A stretch of DNA of 64,000 nt from positions 310,001-374,000 of the forward strand of contig NZ_CAXUSG020000003.1 of NCBI RefSeq assembly GCF_964253915.1, given 5' to 3'. This document shows, piece by piece, positions 1-7,630 of the stretch. Position 1 is the stretch's first letter. The number at the start of each line of letters is the position of its first letter. The notes under the pieces were generated by a model. That model searched no databases, was not told the origin of the DNA, and worked only from the letters and a program-made list of their open reading frames with translations. The position numbers were made by a program, and so were the translations under genes. The DNA is from Metarhizobium sp964253915 (GTDB lineage Bacteria; Pseudomonadota; Alphaproteobacteria; Rhizobiales; Rhizobiaceae).

Positions 1-627
1 CAGTTCTTCATAGACTTCGTCGCAGACGAGCCAGAGATCGTGGCGGCGGCAGATGTCGCCGAGCGCGGCGATTTCTTCGCGGCTCAGCACGGCGCCGGTC
101 GGATTGTGCGGCGTGTTGAGCAGCAGCACCCGGGCATTCGGCGTGATCGCCTTTTCCAGGTCTTCCGGCTGCATGTGGAAATTCTTCTCCGGCCGGAGCG
201 GCACGGGGATCATGTGCGCGCCGGTGGAGGCGATGACGCCTTCATAGGTGGCATAGAGCGGATCGCCGACCAGCACGCCATCGCCAGCTTCGACCAGGCC
301 GATCATCACGGCAAACAATGCCGTCTGGGTGCCGGGGAAGCAGAGGATGTTGCGTTCGGTGACGCCAGCGCGACGCTTGCCGTATTTCTGTACCAGCGCG
401 GCAACCACGCCCGGTTCACCGCGACCATTGGAGTAGCGCGTGCGGCCGGCATGCATGGCACGGCTGCATTCGGCGAGAAGCGCCGGATCGGGAGCAATAT
501 CCGGCTCACCGATGGTGAGCTCGATGATATCGGCGCAGGCCGTGGCCATGCGCCGGGCCTCCAGATGCACGGCCCATTTGCCGGACCCCAGATGTTCGAG
601 CCGGTTGGTGATCGATGCGTAACGCAT
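1..627 (-). CDS. Class I/II pyridoxal-phosphate aminotransferase (3' part outside window)
   Basis: Reading on the minus strand from an ATG at 627 gives an open frame to the window edge (209 codons, C-terminal half missing). It starts MRYASITNRLEHLGSGKW and contains ELTIGEPD, an NTPHNPTGA motif near residue 155 and a VCDEVYEEL segment at the edge. These are the substrate-loop, PLP-ring and Asp positions of fold-type I aspartate/aromatic-type aminotransferases. The amino donor cannot be told from this part. It begins 5 bp after the TetR gene ends, so it is probably the last gene of a dimethylargininase-tetR-aminotransferase transcript. The PLP lysine lies outside the window. Confidence 0.9.
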   Translation of the reverse strand, partial: MRYASITNRLEHLGSGKWAVHLEARRMATACADIIELTIGEPDIAPDPALLAECSRAMHAGRTRYSNGRGEPGVVAALVQKYGKRRAGVTERNILCFPGTQTALFAVMIGLVEAGDGVLVGDPLYATYEGVIASTGAHMIPVPLRPEKNFHMQPEDLEKAITPNARVLLLNTPHNPTGAVLSREEIAALGDICRRHDLWLVCDEVYEEL

Positions 628-632
628 GACGT

Positions 633-1280
633 CTATCCTTTGTTATTATCGTCGAGGCCGCCCCTGGGCAGGCCGAGCATGGCTTCCACCGAACGCAGCG
701 CCACCTGCGCCAGTTCGGTCTCATCGAACATATCGGCCGCCAGCGAGCCTTCGATCCAGAGCCCGTCGATCAAGCCGTTGATGGCGATGGATTGCGCCCG
801 GCATTCGGCAGCGCTCGGCGCCCGCCCCATCTCCCTAAGAAAATCGGCAAGCAGCGTTTCGAGGGCCTGGCGGAAAACCAGGTAGTTTTCCTTGTGGATC
901 GCCCCGAACACCGGATCGAGCCGGACATGGCCGATGAAACCGGCCCACAGCGACAGTGTGCGCGGGTCCGTCACCGGCGGCGTCAGGTTGGCGACGATAA
1001 AGGTGCGCAGCCGCGTCCTGGCGTCGCCCCTTGCCGAATCCGCCGCATCGATTGCCGCGCGGGTCATGCCCATCATGGTTTCGCGGTAGGCGGCCTGAAC
1101 CATCTGGTCCTTGCTGGCGAAATAATGCCGGATCAGCCCGCCCGTCACACCGGCGCGGGTGGCGATCTGGCGCACCGTCGCGCCCTGCACGCCGAATTCG
1201 GCGATGCAGTCGAGCGTCGCGGCGATCAGGTCCTGCCGCCGCTCCGTTTCGCTGGCCCGATGGAAGGCGCGGCGGCTCAT
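633..1280 (-). CDS. TetR/AcrR-family transcriptional regulator (BetI-like)
   Basis: 215 residues. An N-terminal TetR helix-turn-helix is at about residues 33-54 (GATVRQIATRAGVTGGLIRHY), followed by an all-helical ligand domain that includes a WAGFIGHVRLDP segment like that of BetI-type regulators. The start at 1280 was chosen because its ATG overlaps the TGA of the upstream hydrolase (ATGA), and because it gives the normal family length; a longer in-frame extension to 1340 would run through the upstream gene. Being inside the cluster, it probably controls the hydrolase/aminotransferase transcript and perhaps the divergent ABC transporter. The ligand is unknown. Confidence 0.88.
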   Translation of the reverse strand: MSRRAFHRASETERRQDLIAATLDCIAEFGVQGATVRQIATRAGVTGGLIRHYFASKDQMVQAAYRETMMGMTRAAIDAADSARGDARTRLRTFIVANLTPPVTDPRTLSLWAGFIGHVRLDPVFGAIHKENYLVFRQALETLLADFLREMGRAPSAAECRAQSIAINGLIDGLWIEGSLAADMFDETELAQVALRSVEAMLGLPRGGLDDNNKG

Positions 1281-2155
1281 GCGGCACGCCGGAGGATCGG
1301 CCGGGTGAGGCAGGTCGGGCCGCCCTCGCAGGCGATGCAAAGCGCGTCAGCCTCGAAGGTCTCGACCGTGCAGCCCTCGGCTTCCATGGCCGCCTTGGTG
1401 CCGGGGAAGCCGGCGACCATGATGACGTTGCGCGGGCTGGTCGGCAGGACGTTGAGGTTGAGGCCGCTGCTGGCCGCGAATTCCTCTTCCGGCGCGTGGA
1501 TCAGCTTGATGCCCTTGTCCTGCAACAGGAAATAGAAGGCGGCCGGCATCAACGGCGCATGCACCAGCGCCAGGTCGTCAGCGAGCGGGCTGATGACCGA
1601 CATCAGGTGCAGGCAGGCTTCCGCCCCCTGCCACAGCGGCAGGTCGAAGCCGAGCACGGTGATGCCGTGCGGCGCCAGCAGGGCGGCGACCTGGTCGATG
1701 CCCGACTGGTTGGAGCGCACGCCACGGCCGATCACCAGCGTCTTGGCATCGACCCAGACGCAATCGCCCGATTCCACCGTACCCGGCGCTTCGAGCCGGC
1801 CGAGGATCGGCACGCCGGCACGCGTATAGGCTTCTTCATGCAAGGCCGGCTCGGCAAGCCGCAGCTTCTTGCCCATGCGCAGGATAACGGCGCCATGATC
1901 GGTGACGAAGGAGGGGTCCTGGGTGAACATCGAATCGGCAAGCCCGTCGCCTTCGTCTTCCATCCAGACGATCTCCGTGCCGGATTTTTCGACGAGCCGG
2001 GCGAACTCGGCATATTGCGCGATGGCGCGGTCAGCGTCGAAAGTCGGGCCGTAGTGCCAGGCCTTCGGATCGGCGGCTTTCAGGCTTTTGCCCGGCCGAC
2101 GCATCAAAACCCTGCGCAACTGCGTCGACATCGCCTGCGAACCAAAAGCACCCAT
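1277..2155 (-). CDS. Dimethylarginine dimethylaminohydrolase / arginine-deiminase-superfamily hydrolase
   Basis: 292 residues, close to the size of single-domain bacterial dimethylargininases. Guanidine-modifying superfamily landmarks are in order: FTQDP (77-81), VESGD (127-131), an EACLHLMS segment with the candidate general-base His183, and C-terminal GGPTCLT with the candidate nucleophile Cys282. Family members hydrolyse methylated arginine to citrulline plus methylamines, or hydrolyse related guanidines. The start ATG at 2155 has a GGGGAG ribosome site 7 bases upstream. It is the first gene of the minus-strand cluster and is divergent from an amino-acid ABC transporter, which fits import and breakdown of an arginine derivative. 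The precise substrate is an inference. Confidence 0.82.
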   Translation of the reverse strand: MGAFGSQAMSTQLRRVLMRRPGKSLKAADPKAWHYGPTFDADRAIAQYAEFARLVEKSGTEIVWMEDEGDGLADSMFTQDPSFVTDHGAVILRMGKKLRLAEPALHEEAYTRAGVPILGRLEAPGTVESGDCVWVDAKTLVIGRGVRSNQSGIDQVAALLAPHGITVLGFDLPLWQGAEACLHLMSVISPLADDLALVHAPLMPAAFYFLLQDKGIKLIHAPEEEFAASSGLNLNVLPTSPRNVIMVAGFPGTKAAMEAEGCTVETFEADALCIACEGGPTCLTRPILRRAA

Positions 2156-2373
2156 TCAAAAACTCCCCGGAGAACGGCCGGCCAAGAATAAAACCGCCAA
2201 ATTTGTGAAGATGCGGGTTATTATACGCTTGAATAATTTTCGTACAAGTGCAAAACTCCCTGATATCACGGTTGTGCAACCAGCGGCATGAACCGGAAAA
2301 TCGAAAGATAAGCTGGACGGGAACAGTGCAATCAGCAACCGGGCGATGAAGCTCGGCCGAGGCGGATCTTTTC
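2156..2373. promoter_or_regulatory. Divergent intergenic region between hydrolase cluster and amino-acid ABC transporter
   Basis: This 218-base, comparatively AT-rich stretch separates the two divergent start codons, so it must hold both promoters and is the natural place for a TetR operator. I could not single out a convincing palindrome or a -35/-10 pair in it. Confidence 0.4.
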
Positions 2374-3147
2374 ATGACGGATTCGGCGCAAGCCATTGAA
2401 ATATCCAATCTTCACAAGCGGTTCGGTCCTCTTGAAGTTCTCAAGGGCGTTTCGCTGACAGCCAATCAGGGCGATGTGATAGCCATCATCGGCGGCTCGG
2501 GTTCGGGCAAATCCACCTTCCTGCGTTGTATCAATCTCCTGGAGCTGCCGAGCGCCGGCACGATCAGCATTCATGGCGAAACCATCGCCATGAAGAGCGA
2601 CGGCCATGGCGGCCTGATGCCGTCGAACCGCAAGCAGGTGCAGCGTATGCGCACGCAGCTCGGCATGGTGTTCCAGAGTTTTAACCTCTGGCAGCACATG
2701 ACGGTGCTGCAGAATGTCATCGAGGTGCCGGTGCATGTGCTCGGCATGCCGAAGGACAAGGCGGTCGAGATCGGTGAAGCCCTGCTGCGCCGCGTCGGCC
2801 TCTATGAAAAGCGCGACGCCTATCCCGCCTTCCTCTCGGGTGGCCAGCAGCAGCGCGCCGCCATCGCCCGCGCGCTCGCCATCCAGCCGCTGGTCATGCT
2901 GTTCGACGAACCGACCTCGGCGCTCGATCCGGAACTGGTCGGCGAAGTTCTGACCGTCATCGGCGACCTCGCCAAGGAAAAACGCACGATGATCCTCGTG
3001 ACCCACGAGATGAAATTCGCCCGCGAAGTCTCCAGCCATGTCGTCTTCCTGCACAACGGCCTTATCGAAGAGCAGGGACCGCCGGCCGAAATCTTCGGCG
3101 CGCCGAAATCCGAGCGGCTGAAAAAATTCATCAGCTCGATCCACTGA
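2374..3147 (+). CDS. Polar amino-acid ABC transporter, ATP-binding subunit
   Basis: 257 residues, typical of the HisP/GlnQ/OccP class. Walker A GGSGSGKST is at 40-48, the signature LSGGQQQR at 154-161, Walker B LVMLFDEP at 173-180, and a switch His follows in LVTHEM. It powers uptake by the two permeases encoded at 4084-5627 with the binding protein at 3179-3958. The longer loop between Walker A and the Q-loop (SDGHGGLMPSNRKQVQ) is common in histidine/opine-type importers. The gene is first in the plus-strand operon and divergent from the hydrolase cluster. Confidence 0.95.
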   Translation: MTDSAQAIEISNLHKRFGPLEVLKGVSLTANQGDVIAIIGGSGSGKSTFLRCINLLELPSAGTISIHGETIAMKSDGHGGLMPSNRKQVQRMRTQLGMVFQSFNLWQHMTVLQNVIEVPVHVLGMPKDKAVEIGEALLRRVGLYEKRDAYPAFLSGGQQQRAAIARALAIQPLVMLFDEPTSALDPELVGEVLTVIGDLAKEKRTMILVTHEMKFAREVSSHVVFLHNGLIEEQGPPAEIFGAPKSERLKKFISSIH

Positions 3148-3178
3148 CCAAACGAACCAACAAGAAAAGGGGAAAACA

Positions 3179-3958
3179 ATGAAAAGCATTCTCAAGGCCC
3201 TCACCGTGGCCGTCGTGATCGGCGCGGCGCCCTTCAGCGCCGCCATGGCCGAACAGGTCAAGCTCGGCTTTGCCGCCGAACCTTATCCGCCGTTCACCTC
3301 GCCCGACGCCAATGGCAAGTGGGTCGGCTGGGAAGTCGAATTCGCCGACGCCATCTGCAAGGAAGCCAAGCTCGATTGCGTGATCACGCCTGTCGCCTGG
3401 GACGGCATCATCCCGGCGCTGACCAGCAAGAAGATCGACATGATCGTCGGCTCCATGTCGATCACCGAGGAGCGCCTCAAGACGATCGATTTCTCCGACA
3501 AATATTACAACACGCCCACCGGCATCATCGGCCCGAAGGACCAGAAGTTCGATGCGACGCCTGAAGGCCTGGCCGGCAAGGTGATCGGCGTCCAGGTCTC
3601 GACTATCCACCAGGCCTATGCGACCCACTACTTCGGTGCCAAGGGTGCCGAGATCAAGGAATACCAGACGCAGGACGAAGCCAACCAGGACCTCGCCGCC
3701 GGCCGTGTGGACGCTGTCCAGGCCGACTCCATCGCGCTCGACGCCTTCCTGAAATCCGAGGCCGGCGCCTGCTGCGATCTCAAGGGTTATGTCGCTGACG
3801 ATCCGGCCATTCTCGGCCTCGGCGTCGGTGTCGGCATCCGCAAAGAAGACGGCGCGCTGAAGGAAAAGATCAACGCCGCCATCAAGGCGATCCGCGCCAA
3901 CGGCACCTACGACACCTTCTCCAAGAAGTATTTCGACTTCGACGTCTACGGCAAGTAA
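3179..3958 (+). CDS. Periplasmic amino-acid-binding protein of ABC transporter
   Basis: 259 residues. There is a clear Sec signal peptide (MKSILKALTVAVVIGAAPFS, cleavage probably after AMA at residue 24), then a family-3 solute-binding fold with FAAEPYPPF, a WVGWEVEFADAICKE segment and a DMIVGSMSIT segment. These are the usual ligand-contact regions of the Lys/Arg/His/opine class. An AAGGGG-type ribosome site (aaggggaaaaca) precedes the ATG. It is expected to deliver a basic or polar amino acid to the permeases; the ligand cannot be read from sequence. Confidence 0.94.
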   Translation: MKSILKALTVAVVIGAAPFSAAMAEQVKLGFAAEPYPPFTSPDANGKWVGWEVEFADAICKEAKLDCVITPVAWDGIIPALTSKKIDMIVGSMSITEERLKTIDFSDKYYNTPTGIIGPKDQKFDATPEGLAGKVIGVQVSTIHQAYATHYFGAKGAEIKEYQTQDEANQDLAAGRVDAVQADSIALDAFLKSEAGACCDLKGYVADDPAILGLGVGVGIRKEDGALKEKINAAIKAIRANGTYDTFSKKYFDFDVYGK

Positions 3959-4083
3959 CCCCGTCGTTTTCACCCTGCCGGCAGCGTCAAGACGCCTGCC
4001 GGCAGGGACCGAAAACCTGGTGTTGACGTGCCGGCGGCCCTCCGTCTTCCGGCACGGCTCCAACGTCCCACCGGATTCTTCTT

Positions 4084-4815
4084 ATGGCTGCTTCATCCGC
4101 GACGATGTTCGACCTCAGCCTTCTGTCACTGTCGGCCCCGGGCTGGGGCGGGGTGATGCTGAGCGGCTTTGTCAGCTCGCTTGAACTTGCAATCGGCGGC
4201 TATTGCCTCGGCCTGATCCTGGGCGTCGGCGGCGCCTTCGGCAAGCTGTACGGCGGCCCCATCCTGCGCGACCTGCTGGAGGTCTATACGACCCTGATCC
4301 GCGCCGTGCCGGAGCTGGTGCTCATCCTCTTGCTCTATTACGCCGGTACCGACGCGGTGAACCAGCTGCTCGGCCTGTTCAACTACGGCCCGGTCGACAT
4401 CAACGGCCTCGTCGCCGGCATCTTCGTCATCGGTGTCGTCCAGGGCGCCTATTCGACGGAAGTGCTGCGCGGCGCGATCAAGGCGGTGCCGCCCGGCCAG
4501 ATCGAGGCGGCACGCGCTTACGGCATGTCCCCCTTCCAGGTGCTGCGCCGTGTCACCTTGCCGGCGATGCTGCCCTACGCCATTCCGGGCCTTTCCAATC
4601 TCTGGCTGATCGCCACCAAGGATACGGCGCTGCTCGCCGTCGTCGGTTTCAGCGAGCTGACGCTGGTGACACGTCAGGCGGCCGGCTCGACCAAGGCCTA
4701 CATGATGTTCTTCCTGGCAGCCGGCGTTCTCTACCTGCTGCTGACGCTCGTCTCCAACGTCGTCATCGGCATCATCGAGCGCCGCGCCCGCCGCGGCATG
4801 GCGGATCCGATATGA
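4084..4815 (+). CDS. Amino-acid ABC transporter permease (first of pair)
   Basis: 243 residues of the HisQ/HisM family with about five membrane helices. The cytoplasmic EAA loop is visible as IEAARAYGMSPFQVLRRVTLPAMLPYAIPGL, which contacts the ATPase. A 125-base gap separates it from the binding protein and contains a GC-rich inverted repeat (CCGGCAG ... CTGCCGGCAGG near 3976-4005) that may stabilise the upstream message. The stop overlaps the next permease start (ATGA), indicating translational coupling. Confidence 0.93.
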   Translation: MAASSATMFDLSLLSLSAPGWGGVMLSGFVSSLELAIGGYCLGLILGVGGAFGKLYGGPILRDLLEVYTTLIRAVPELVLILLLYYAGTDAVNQLLGLFNYGPVDINGLVAGIFVIGVVQGAYSTEVLRGAIKAVPPGQIEAARAYGMSPFQVLRRVTLPAMLPYAIPGLSNLWLIATKDTALLAVVGFSELTLVTRQAAGSTKAYMMFFLAAGVLYLLLTLVSNVVIGIIERRARRGMADPI

Positions 4816-5627
4816 GCGAACACGTCCCCGCCTTGCCCGCCTACACGCCGCCCAAGGCCCGCAGCCTGCTGGAACCGCACCGGCTGTTCCTGATCGCCGT
4901 CTTTGCCGTCATCGTCTTCTGCATCGTCTGGTTCATGCGTTGGGACTGGATCCCGCAATACCAGGGCCGGCTGCTCTACGGCATCGGCCAGACGCTGATT
5001 CTGCTGTTTTCAACGGCGATCGCCGGTTTCCTGCTGGCCGTACCGCTCGGGCTGGTGCAGGTCACCGGTCCACGGCCGCTTGCCTGGCTTGCCCAGGGGT
5101 TCTGCACGCTGATCCGTGGCACGCCGCTGCTCTTGCAGCTCTGGCTGATCTATTACGGCCTCGGCTCGATTTTCGCGCAATATCCGGAGATCCGGCAGTC
5201 CTTCCTCTGGCCCTATCTGCGTCAGGCCTGGCCCTACGGCTTCGTAACGCTGATGATTTCTTTTGCCGCTTATGAAGGCGAAGTCATGCGCGGCGCCTTT
5301 GCCGGCGTGCCCAAAGGCGAAATCGAGGCTGCCAAGGCGTTTGGCATGCGCCGCTTCACGCTGTTTCGCCGCATCTGGTTGCCGCGTGCCATCCATCGCG
5401 CCCTGCCGACGCTGACCGGCGAGACCGTGCTGCAGCTGAAATCGACGCCGCTTGTCGCGACGATCACCGTCATCGACGTTTATGCAGTGATTTCCAAAGT
5501 GAGGCAGGATACCTATCTGACCTATGAACCGCTGCTCCTGCTGGCGCTCATCTACCTGTGCCTGACCGGCATTATGATTGTGGCATTCCGCTTCGTGGAA
5601 AACCGCATTCCAACCCGTGGTGCGTAA
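4812..5627 (+). CDS. Amino-acid ABC transporter permease (second of pair)
   Basis: 271 residues, HisM-like. A 50-residue N-terminal tail precedes the first long hydrophobic helix (FLIAVFAVIVFCIVWFM), and the EAA motif reads IEAAKAFGMRRFTLFRRI. The start at 4812 was chosen for the 4-base ATGA overlap with the first permease; the frame remains open upstream, but that region encodes the first permease. It forms the heterodimeric channel with the preceding gene product. One base separates its stop from the amidohydrolase start. Confidence 0.93.
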   Translation: MSEHVPALPAYTPPKARSLLEPHRLFLIAVFAVIVFCIVWFMRWDWIPQYQGRLLYGIGQTLILLFSTAIAGFLLAVPLGLVQVTGPRPLAWLAQGFCTLIRGTPLLLQLWLIYYGLGSIFAQYPEIRQSFLWPYLRQAWPYGFVTLMISFAAYEGEVMRGAFAGVPKGEIEAAKAFGMRRFTLFRRIWLPRAIHRALPTLTGETVLQLKSTPLVATITVIDVYAVISKVRQDTYLTYEPLLLLALIYLCLTGIMIVAFRFVENRIPTRGA

Positions 5628-5628
5628 C

Positions 5629-6792
5629 ATGACCTATCAATTTCCGAATACCATGCCCGATCTCGTGGCGACCCGGCACTATCTCCACCAGTACCCGGAG
5701 ATCGGCCTTTCGGAATTCAAGACCTCGGATTTCATCGCCGAACAACTGACCGCCATGGGCTACGAAGTCACCCGCGGCCTGGCCAAGACCGGCATCGTCG
5801 CAACGCTGAAGAACGGCACGTCGGAAAAATCCGTCGGCATCCGCGCCGATATCGACGCCCTGCCGATCGTCGAGGAAACCGGTGCCGACTATGCCAGCAA
5901 ACATCCCGGCGTCATGCATGCCTGCGGCCATGACGGTCACACGACCATGCTGCTCGGCGCAGCCAAGATGATTGCCGAACGACGGAATTTCGACGGCACC
6001 ATCCACCTGATCTTCCAGCCGGCCGAAGAAAATTTCGGCGGCGCCAGGATCATGATCGAGGAAGGCCTGTTCGAGCGCTTCCCCTGCGATGCGGTTTTCG
6101 GATTGCACAACGATCCCGGCATTCCCTTCGGCCAGTTCGCCCTGCGCGACGGGCCGATCATGGCGGCCGTCGACGAATGCCGTATCCGTATCAACGGCAA
6201 GGGCGGCCACGGCGCAGAACCGCAGGAAACCGCCGACCCGATCATTGCCGGCGCCAGCATCGTCATGGCGCTGCAGACCATCATTTCGCGCAATATCCAC
6301 CCGCTGGAACCGGCCGTGGTCACCGTCGGCTCGTTCCACGGCGGTACGGCAAGCAACATCATCCCCGGCCATGCCGATATTGTCGTCGGCATCCGCTCCT
6401 ACGACCCGAAGACCCGCGACGAACTGGAACGCCGCATCAGGCTGATTGCCGAACGGCAGGCGGAAAGCTACGGCATGAGCGCGACCGTCGACTACGAGCG
6501 CAGCTACAGCGCCACGGTCAACCATCGGGAGGAAACCGAATTCCTGCGGCAGGTGGCAAGGAAATTCGCCGGCGAGGACAAGGTGGTCGAACTCGCCCGC
6601 CCGTTCATGGGCAGCGAGGATTTCGCCTATATGCTGGAAAAGCGGCCGGGGAGCTATTTCTTCCTGGGAACGCAGCGGACGCCGCACGATCCGCAACTGC
6701 ACCACCCGAAATTCGATTTCAACGACGACATCCTGCCGATCGGTGCCGCCTTCTGGGTGGAACTCGCCGAAGCCTGGCTACCGGCGAAATAA
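5629..6792 (+). CDS. M20-family amidohydrolase (hippurate/N-acyl-amino-acid hydrolase type)
   Basis: 387 residues, the normal length. M20D dinuclear-metal motifs are intact: RADIDALP (72-79), HACGHDGH (97-104, metal-bridging Cys99 and His101), PAEEN (131-135, Glu133/Glu134) and GLHNDP with His160, plus a lid domain and a C-terminal HHPKFDFND. Such enzymes remove acyl groups from N-acyl amino acids or related amides in the cytoplasm. No signal peptide is present. The ATG at 5629 sits one base after the permease stop, so the enzyme probably acts on what the transporter brings in. The true substrate is unknown. Confidence 0.9.
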   Translation: MTYQFPNTMPDLVATRHYLHQYPEIGLSEFKTSDFIAEQLTAMGYEVTRGLAKTGIVATLKNGTSEKSVGIRADIDALPIVEETGADYASKHPGVMHACGHDGHTTMLLGAAKMIAERRNFDGTIHLIFQPAEENFGGARIMIEEGLFERFPCDAVFGLHNDPGIPFGQFALRDGPIMAAVDECRIRINGKGGHGAEPQETADPIIAGASIVMALQTIISRNIHPLEPAVVTVGSFHGGTASNIIPGHADIVVGIRSYDPKTRDELERRIRLIAERQAESYGMSATVDYERSYSATVNHREETEFLRQVARKFAGEDKVVELARPFMGSEDFAYMLEKRPGSYFFLGTQRTPHDPQLHHPKFDFNDDILPIGAAFWVELAEAWLPAK

Positions 6793-6804
6793 TGACATGC
6801 GCTT

Positions 6805-6824
6805 CGGCCGCCGTGAGGCGGCCG
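6805..6824 (+). terminator. GC-rich hairpin after the amino-acid transporter operon
   Basis: A perfect 8-bp stem (CGGCCGCC / GGCGGCCG) with loop GTGA lies 12 bases after the amidohydrolase stop. There is no T-tract, so it could be a 3' stabilising or Rho-associated structure rather than an intrinsic terminator. Confidence 0.4.
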
Positions 6825-6840
6825 AGCTCAGTCCCATTCT

Positions 6841-6993
6841 TCAGGGGAAGACGCCGCAGACAACGGCTGCAACAAACAGGAAGGCCGCAGCGAACAATCC
6901 ATTATTGAGAATGGTCACGACCTTCTGGCGCCGGGAAAACCCACGACCGCGGACGGGCTGCTTCGGGCTGATGACAGTCTGATAATGTGCCAT
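6841..6993 (-). CDS. Small single-helix membrane protein
   Basis: 50 residues beginning MAHYQTVISPK, with a basic stretch (RGRGFSRRQK) followed by one hydrophobic helix (NGLFAAAFLFVAAVVCGVF) and only one residue after it. The arrangement predicts N-in/C-out insertion in the inner membrane. A GGAGGA ribosome site lies 4 bases before the ATG at 6993, which decides this start over an in-frame ATG at 7023. Function unknown; it is a short orphan gene between two operons. Confidence 0.6.
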   Translation of the reverse strand: MAHYQTVISPKQPVRGRGFSRRQKVVTILNNGLFAAAFLFVAAVVCGVFP

Positions 6994-7181
6994 GGATTCC
7001 TCCGATGCATCTATGTTTGACATCAGTTCTCCAATTCTTCTCGCAGGTAACGACCAAGCACACGTATCGTTCCCGCTGTTCTTTATTTCATAGACTATCT
7101 CTATCGCTTTTATAGAGATAATTTTCCGTCTTCTTACCGTGGAGGGAAAAAATCACCCGTTCGGCAGGGAAAAAGCGGGCC

Positions 7182-7364
7182 TCAATAAAAGACGTGCCAC
7201 GGCCACAGGATAGGCCGTTCTTCTTCGTCCTTGCGCGTCCCGTTCCCGGTTGTTTCGAAAACCGGCTTTGCCTTCTTGGCCTTTACCACCACCGGCGCTG
7301 CTGCGTCGGGGGAAACGGGATATGGAGACAGATATCCAAGGGTCAGTCCACCGAGATAGAACAT
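7182..7364 (-). CDS. Small hypothetical protein
   Basis: 60 residues beginning MFYLGGLTLGYLSPYPVS, then a charged middle (KAKKAKPVFETTGN) and an aromatic end (WPWHVFY). An AGAGG ribosome site lies 6 bases before the ATG at 7364; a GTG two codons earlier is the alternative start. I do not recognise the family. The codon use looks coding, but the short length leaves doubt. It is co-directional with the small membrane gene at 6841-6993 and divergent from the GGDEF-EAL gene. Confidence 0.45.
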   Translation of the reverse strand: MFYLGGLTLGYLSPYPVSPDAAAPVVVKAKKAKPVFETTGNGTRKDEEERPILWPWHVFY

Positions 7365-7630
7365 ACGCACCTCTTTCGAGCGATCTCCGATGACACAATC
7401 ATGCCATATTTGGGATGCGAGTCAACTATGTCTAGTCTTTTTGTCGATAATTAATGTTGCGCTAACCATATGGAGAATGTCGCAAAATCAGCAATCTTAA
7501 ATTGAAAACGAGAAATCGACAATCTTGTTTAGCAATTCAGGATTTAATCGGAGCGGTGTCTTCGGCCAAAACCTCTGCGCAGCAAGGCAAAGAAGGTTTC
7601 CTTAACGGAGTTCCCGCACCATGCCTGCCG

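Noticed and set aside
1031..2191. A 386-codon plus-strand open frame over the TetR and hydrolase genes
   Set aside because: Opposite-strand shadow; both minus-strand proteins show conserved motifs and coupled starts.
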